Shown here: in pieces, positions 61,931 through 64,000 of the stretch
Layout of the letters: the number at the start of each line of letters is the position of its first letter
How positions within the stretch are numbered: position 1 is the stretch's first letter
Assembly (NCBI GenBank): GCA_030263805.2
Contig: CP136010.1
Span: 4,107,001 to 4,171,000, forward strand
Direction: 5' to 3'
Source: Pseudomonas sp. FeN3W
GTDB taxonomy: Bacteria; Pseudomonadota; Gammaproteobacteria; Pseudomonadales; Pseudomonadaceae
Length of the DNA: 64,000 nucleotides
Notes under the pieces: generated by a model
The model's database searches: none
Seen by the model: only the letters and a program-made list of their open reading frames with translations
What the model was told of the DNA's origin: nothing
Position numbers and translations under genes: made by a program

Positions 61931-62821
61931 TTACTCCTTGCGAATCGAGAAGTTGGCCATGTGCTCGAGGCCCTTGATCAGCGCCGAGTGGTCCCAGCCG
62001 CTGCCGCCGATCGCCGCGCAGGTGCTGAACACCTGCTGGGCATTGGCGGTGTTGGGCAGGTTCAGGCCCAACTCGCGGGCACCGGCCAGGGCGAGGTTGA
62101 GATCCTTCTGGTGCAGGCTGATGCGAAAGCCCGGGTCGAAAGTGCCCTTGATCATGCGCTCGCCGTGCACTTCGAGGATCTTCGAGCCGGCGAAACCGCC
62201 CATCAGCGCCTCGCGCACCTTGGCCGGATCGGCCCCGTTCTTCGCGGCGAACAGCAGCGCCTCGGCGACCGCCTGGATGTTCAACGCGACGATGATCTGG
62301 TTGGCCACCTTGGCCGTCTGGCCGTCGCCACTCTCGCCGACGCGGGTGATGTTCTTGCCCATCGCCTGGAACAGCGGCAATGCGCGTTCGAAGGCCGCTT
62401 CGCTACCACCGACCATGATCGACAAGGTGGCGGCCTTGGCACCCACCTCGCCACCGGATACCGGGGCGTCGAGGTATTCAGCACCGGTGGCCTTGATTTT
62501 CTCGGCGAACTGCTTGGTGGCGGTGGGCGAGATCGAACTCATATCGATCACCACCTTGCCGGCACCGACGCCGTCGGCAACGCCGTCGGCGCGGAACAGT
62601 ACGTCCTCGACCTGCGGGGTGTCCGGCACCATGACGATGATGAACTCGGCTTCCTGGGCGACTTCCTGCGGATTGGCCAGGCCGATGGCGCCGGCCTCGG
62701 TCAGTTCGGCCGGGGCCTGATCGTGGTGCTGGGACAGAAAGATCTGGTGACCGGCTTTCTGCAGGTTGATTGCCATGGGCTTGCCCATGATGCCGGTGCC
62801 GATGAATCCGATCTTAGCCAT
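61931..62821 (-). CDS. glxR: 2-hydroxy-3-oxopropionate (tartronate semialdehyde) reductase
   Basis: A 296-residue beta-hydroxyacid dehydrogenase. The Rossmann motif is GFIGTGIMGKPMAINLQKAG, the substrate loop is DAPVSGGEVGA near residue 118, and the catalytic Lys lies in GQTAKVANQI near residue 170. It reduces tartronate semialdehyde to D-glycerate. Start ATG at 62821 (MAKIGF). It lies between hyi and ttuD in the glyoxylate run. Confidence 0.93.
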   Translation of the reverse strand: MAKIGFIGTGIMGKPMAINLQKAGHQIFLSQHHDQAPAELTEAGAIGLANPQEVAQEAEFIIVMVPDTPQVEDVLFRADGVADGVGAGKVVIDMSSISPTATKQFAEKIKATGAEYLDAPVSGGEVGAKAATLSIMVGGSEAAFERALPLFQAMGKNITRVGESGDGQTAKVANQIIVALNIQAVAEALLFAAKNGADPAKVREALMGGFAGSKILEVHGERMIKGTFDPGFRISLHQKDLNLALAGARELGLNLPNTANAQQVFSTCAAIGGSGWDHSALIKGLEHMANFSIRKE

Positions 62822-62857
62822 GAGTGTTCTCCTCAAATCTGGTTGGTTCGCGTCAGT

Positions 62858-63640
62858 TCAGATGGCGTTGTGGCTCTTCAGCCAACCAAGGCCCGCTTCG
62901 GTGGTGGTGGCCGGCTTGTATTCGCAGCCGACCCAGCCCTGGTAGCCGATGCGGTCCAGGTGCTCGAACAGGAAGCGGTAATTGATTTCGCCGGTGCCTG
63001 GCTCGTTGCGTCCGGGATTGTCCGCCAGCTGGATATGGTTGATCGCCGCCAGGTTGGTCTCGATGGTGCGTGCCAGGTCTCCCTCCATGATCTGCATGTG
63101 GTAGATGTCGTACTGCAGGAACAGGTTGGGGTGACCGACCTTGCCGCGGATCTCCTGCGCCTGGGAGGTGTTGTTGAGGAAGAAGCGCGGGATGTCGCGG
63201 GTGTTGATCATCTCCATCACCAGGCGGATGCCGGCCTCCTCGAGCTTCTGCGCGGCGTAGCGCAGGTTTTCGATAAAGGTGATTTCCAGCTGGCCGAGAT
63301 CGGCGCCGCGCGGGGCGATGCCGGCCAGGCAGTTGACCTGGGTGTTGCCCAGCACCTTGGCGTAGGCGATGGCCTTGTCCACGCCGGCGCGGAACTCCTC
63401 GACCCGTTCCGGCAGGATGGCGATGCCACGCTCGCCACCGGCCCAGTCACCCGCCGGCAGGTTGAACAGCACCTGGGTCAGCTTGTTGGCGTCCAGCTGA
63501 GCCTTGATCTGCTCGGCGGGAAAGTCATAGGGGAACAGGTACTCGACACCGGAAAAGCCGGCCTGGGCGGCAGCGGCGAAGCGGTCCATGAAGTCCTGCT
63601 CGGTGAACAGCATCGACAGGTTGGCGGCAAAGCGGGGCAT
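62858..63640 (-). CDS. hyi: Hydroxypyruvate isomerase
   Basis: A 260-residue TIM-barrel enzyme of the Hyi family: MPRFAANLSMLF at the start, GVEYLFPYDFPAEQ, NLPAGDWAGGERG, LVMEMINTRDIPRFFLNNT, and YDIYHMQIMEGDL with acid and His ligands (EMIN Glu, HIQLADNPGRNEPGTGEI). It interconverts hydroxypyruvate and tartronate semialdehyde. Start ATG at 63640, in a better context than the upstream frame start. Between gcl and glxR. Confidence 0.93.
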   Translation of the reverse strand: MPRFAANLSMLFTEQDFMDRFAAAAQAGFSGVEYLFPYDFPAEQIKAQLDANKLTQVLFNLPAGDWAGGERGIAILPERVEEFRAGVDKAIAYAKVLGNTQVNCLAGIAPRGADLGQLEITFIENLRYAAQKLEEAGIRLVMEMINTRDIPRFFLNNTSQAQEIRGKVGHPNLFLQYDIYHMQIMEGDLARTIETNLAAINHIQLADNPGRNEPGTGEINYRFLFEHLDRIGYQGWVGCEYKPATTTEAGLGWLKSHNAI

Positions 63641-63719
63641 GGTTTTCTCCTGATCTGTAGGGATCACATTCGGTTTCGCATTGCGGTGGTGTGGTGGCCA
63701 CCCTGGGTGTTGCGTTTGC

Positions 63720-63806
63720 GGTGGATATGTTTCGCGATATCCACCCTACGTAACCGTTCGTAGGACGGATGGCCGCCCCGTGGAAGACCGCGAAGCGTCT
63801 TCCACG
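63720..63806. repeat. REP-like cluster of three hairpins in the gcl-hyi gap
   Basis: Three stems follow each other: GGTGGATAT/ATATCCACC (63720-63728, 63737-63745; loop GTTTCGCG), CTACG/CGTAG (63746-63763), and CGTGGAAGAC/GTCTTCCACG (63779-63788, 63797-63806; loop contains CGCGAAG). Short GGTGGATA palindromes with CGCGA loops recur between genes in P. stutzeri-type genomes. Confidence 0.65.
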
Positions 63807-63816
63807 CGGTTGCCAA

Positions 63817-64000
63817 TCAATCCAGCAACCCGACCGCGGTCGGCGCGTCCTCGCGGCCTGTGGCCAGCGCCTCGAACTCGTTGATGGCGTCGATCTCGGT
63901 GCCCATGGCGATGTTGGTTACCCGCTCGAGGATCACCTCGATCACCACCGGCACCTGGTGCTCGGCCATCCAGGCCTGGGCCTGCTCGATTGCCGGGCGC
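63817..64000 (-). CDS. gcl: Glyoxylate carboligase, C-terminal end (truncated by window)
   Basis: The last 61 codons, ending ..VTNIAMGTEIDAINEFEAL..EDAPTAVGLLD and a TGA at 63817-63819. This is the C-terminus of glyoxylate carboligase, a TPP enzyme that joins two glyoxylate molecules into tartronate semialdehyde with CO2 release. The catalytic domains lie outside the window. As first gene of the minus-strand run gcl-hyi-glxR-ttuD-pyk, it starts the glycerate pathway. Confidence 0.9.
   Translation of the reverse strand, partial: RPAIEQAQAWMAEHQVPVVIEVILERVTNIAMGTEIDAINEFEALATGREDAPTAVGLLD

Noticed and set aside
61961..63763. Open frame of 600 codons opposite glxR and hyi
   Set aside because: Both minus-strand genes are full length with all family motifs; the plus frame is a shadow.

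Overview
The window is about 64 kb of GC-rich chromosome from a gammaproteobacterium of the Pseudomonas/Stutzerimonas (P. stutzeri) type. This rests on protein resemblance and on a gene order that largely follows, from memory, the P. aeruginosa PA4403-PA4362 stretch: dciA-secA-argJ-GST-Nudix; kinase-panE-response regulator-yajQ-mscS-ampG; fabG-like-hugZ-fxsA-groESL; mexVW; the icmP/imelysin iron operon; bifA-sodB-argO-argP. No tRNA, rRNA or CRISPR array was seen. Most of the window is core genome; the one clear mobile element is a group II intron.

Region by region. 0-5 kb: a LexA-controlled yebG, the helicase loader dciA and secA. 4.7-10 kb: argJ, a GST, a Nudix/ThiE-like fusion, and the peroxide-defence pair ahpC/ahpF behind a candidate OxyR site. 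10-19 kb: an uncharacterised DUF3182-hydrolase pair, a five-gene minus-strand run (response regulator with a degenerate GGDEF, panE, histidine kinase, cobalamin adenosyltransferase, ion-channel-like protein), yajQ and mscS. 19-25 kb: ampG, an alkyltransferase-like protein, DUF481, an SDR, hugZ and fxsA. 24.8-29.9 kb: groES-groEL behind a sigma-32-type promoter, with groEL interrupted exactly inside its stop codon by a 2.8-kb group II intron carrying an RT/HNH maturase. 30-42 kb: a MexVW-like pump, a chemoreceptor, and a four-gene imelysin/di-haem/DUF1513 iron operon behind a candidate Fur box. 42-49 kb: lemA with a GIDE/EF-hand protein, a methyltransferase-fold protein, bifA, sodB, and the argO/argP exporter-regulator pair. 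49-58 kb: a coiled-coil membrane protein, the autotransporter esterase estA, a diguanylate cyclase, pncB, a KGG-repeat mini-protein, ppyR-like plus flavohaemoglobin fhp, and DUF2188. 58-64 kb: a urea transporter and a minus-strand glyoxylate run gcl-hyi-glxR-ttuD-pyk that carries C2 units through tartronate semialdehyde and glycerate towards pyruvate.

The strongest signal is the groEL intron. The first base of the intron (G of GTGCG) completes a TAG stop after the exon TA, and splicing would restore TAA, so full-length GroEL can be made from both unspliced and spliced RNA. This matches the class of insertion described in Azotobacter groEL. The intron 5' RNA is about 1 kb long and unusually hairpin-rich.

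Other points of interest are two c-di-GMP proteins with altered GGDEF motifs beside one intact cyclase, an imelysin paralogue that has lost the metal-ligand His, an alkyltransferase homologue with Trp in place of the catalytic Cys, and a 56-residue stress-type protein built from two nearly identical repeats that conventional ORF length cut-offs would miss.
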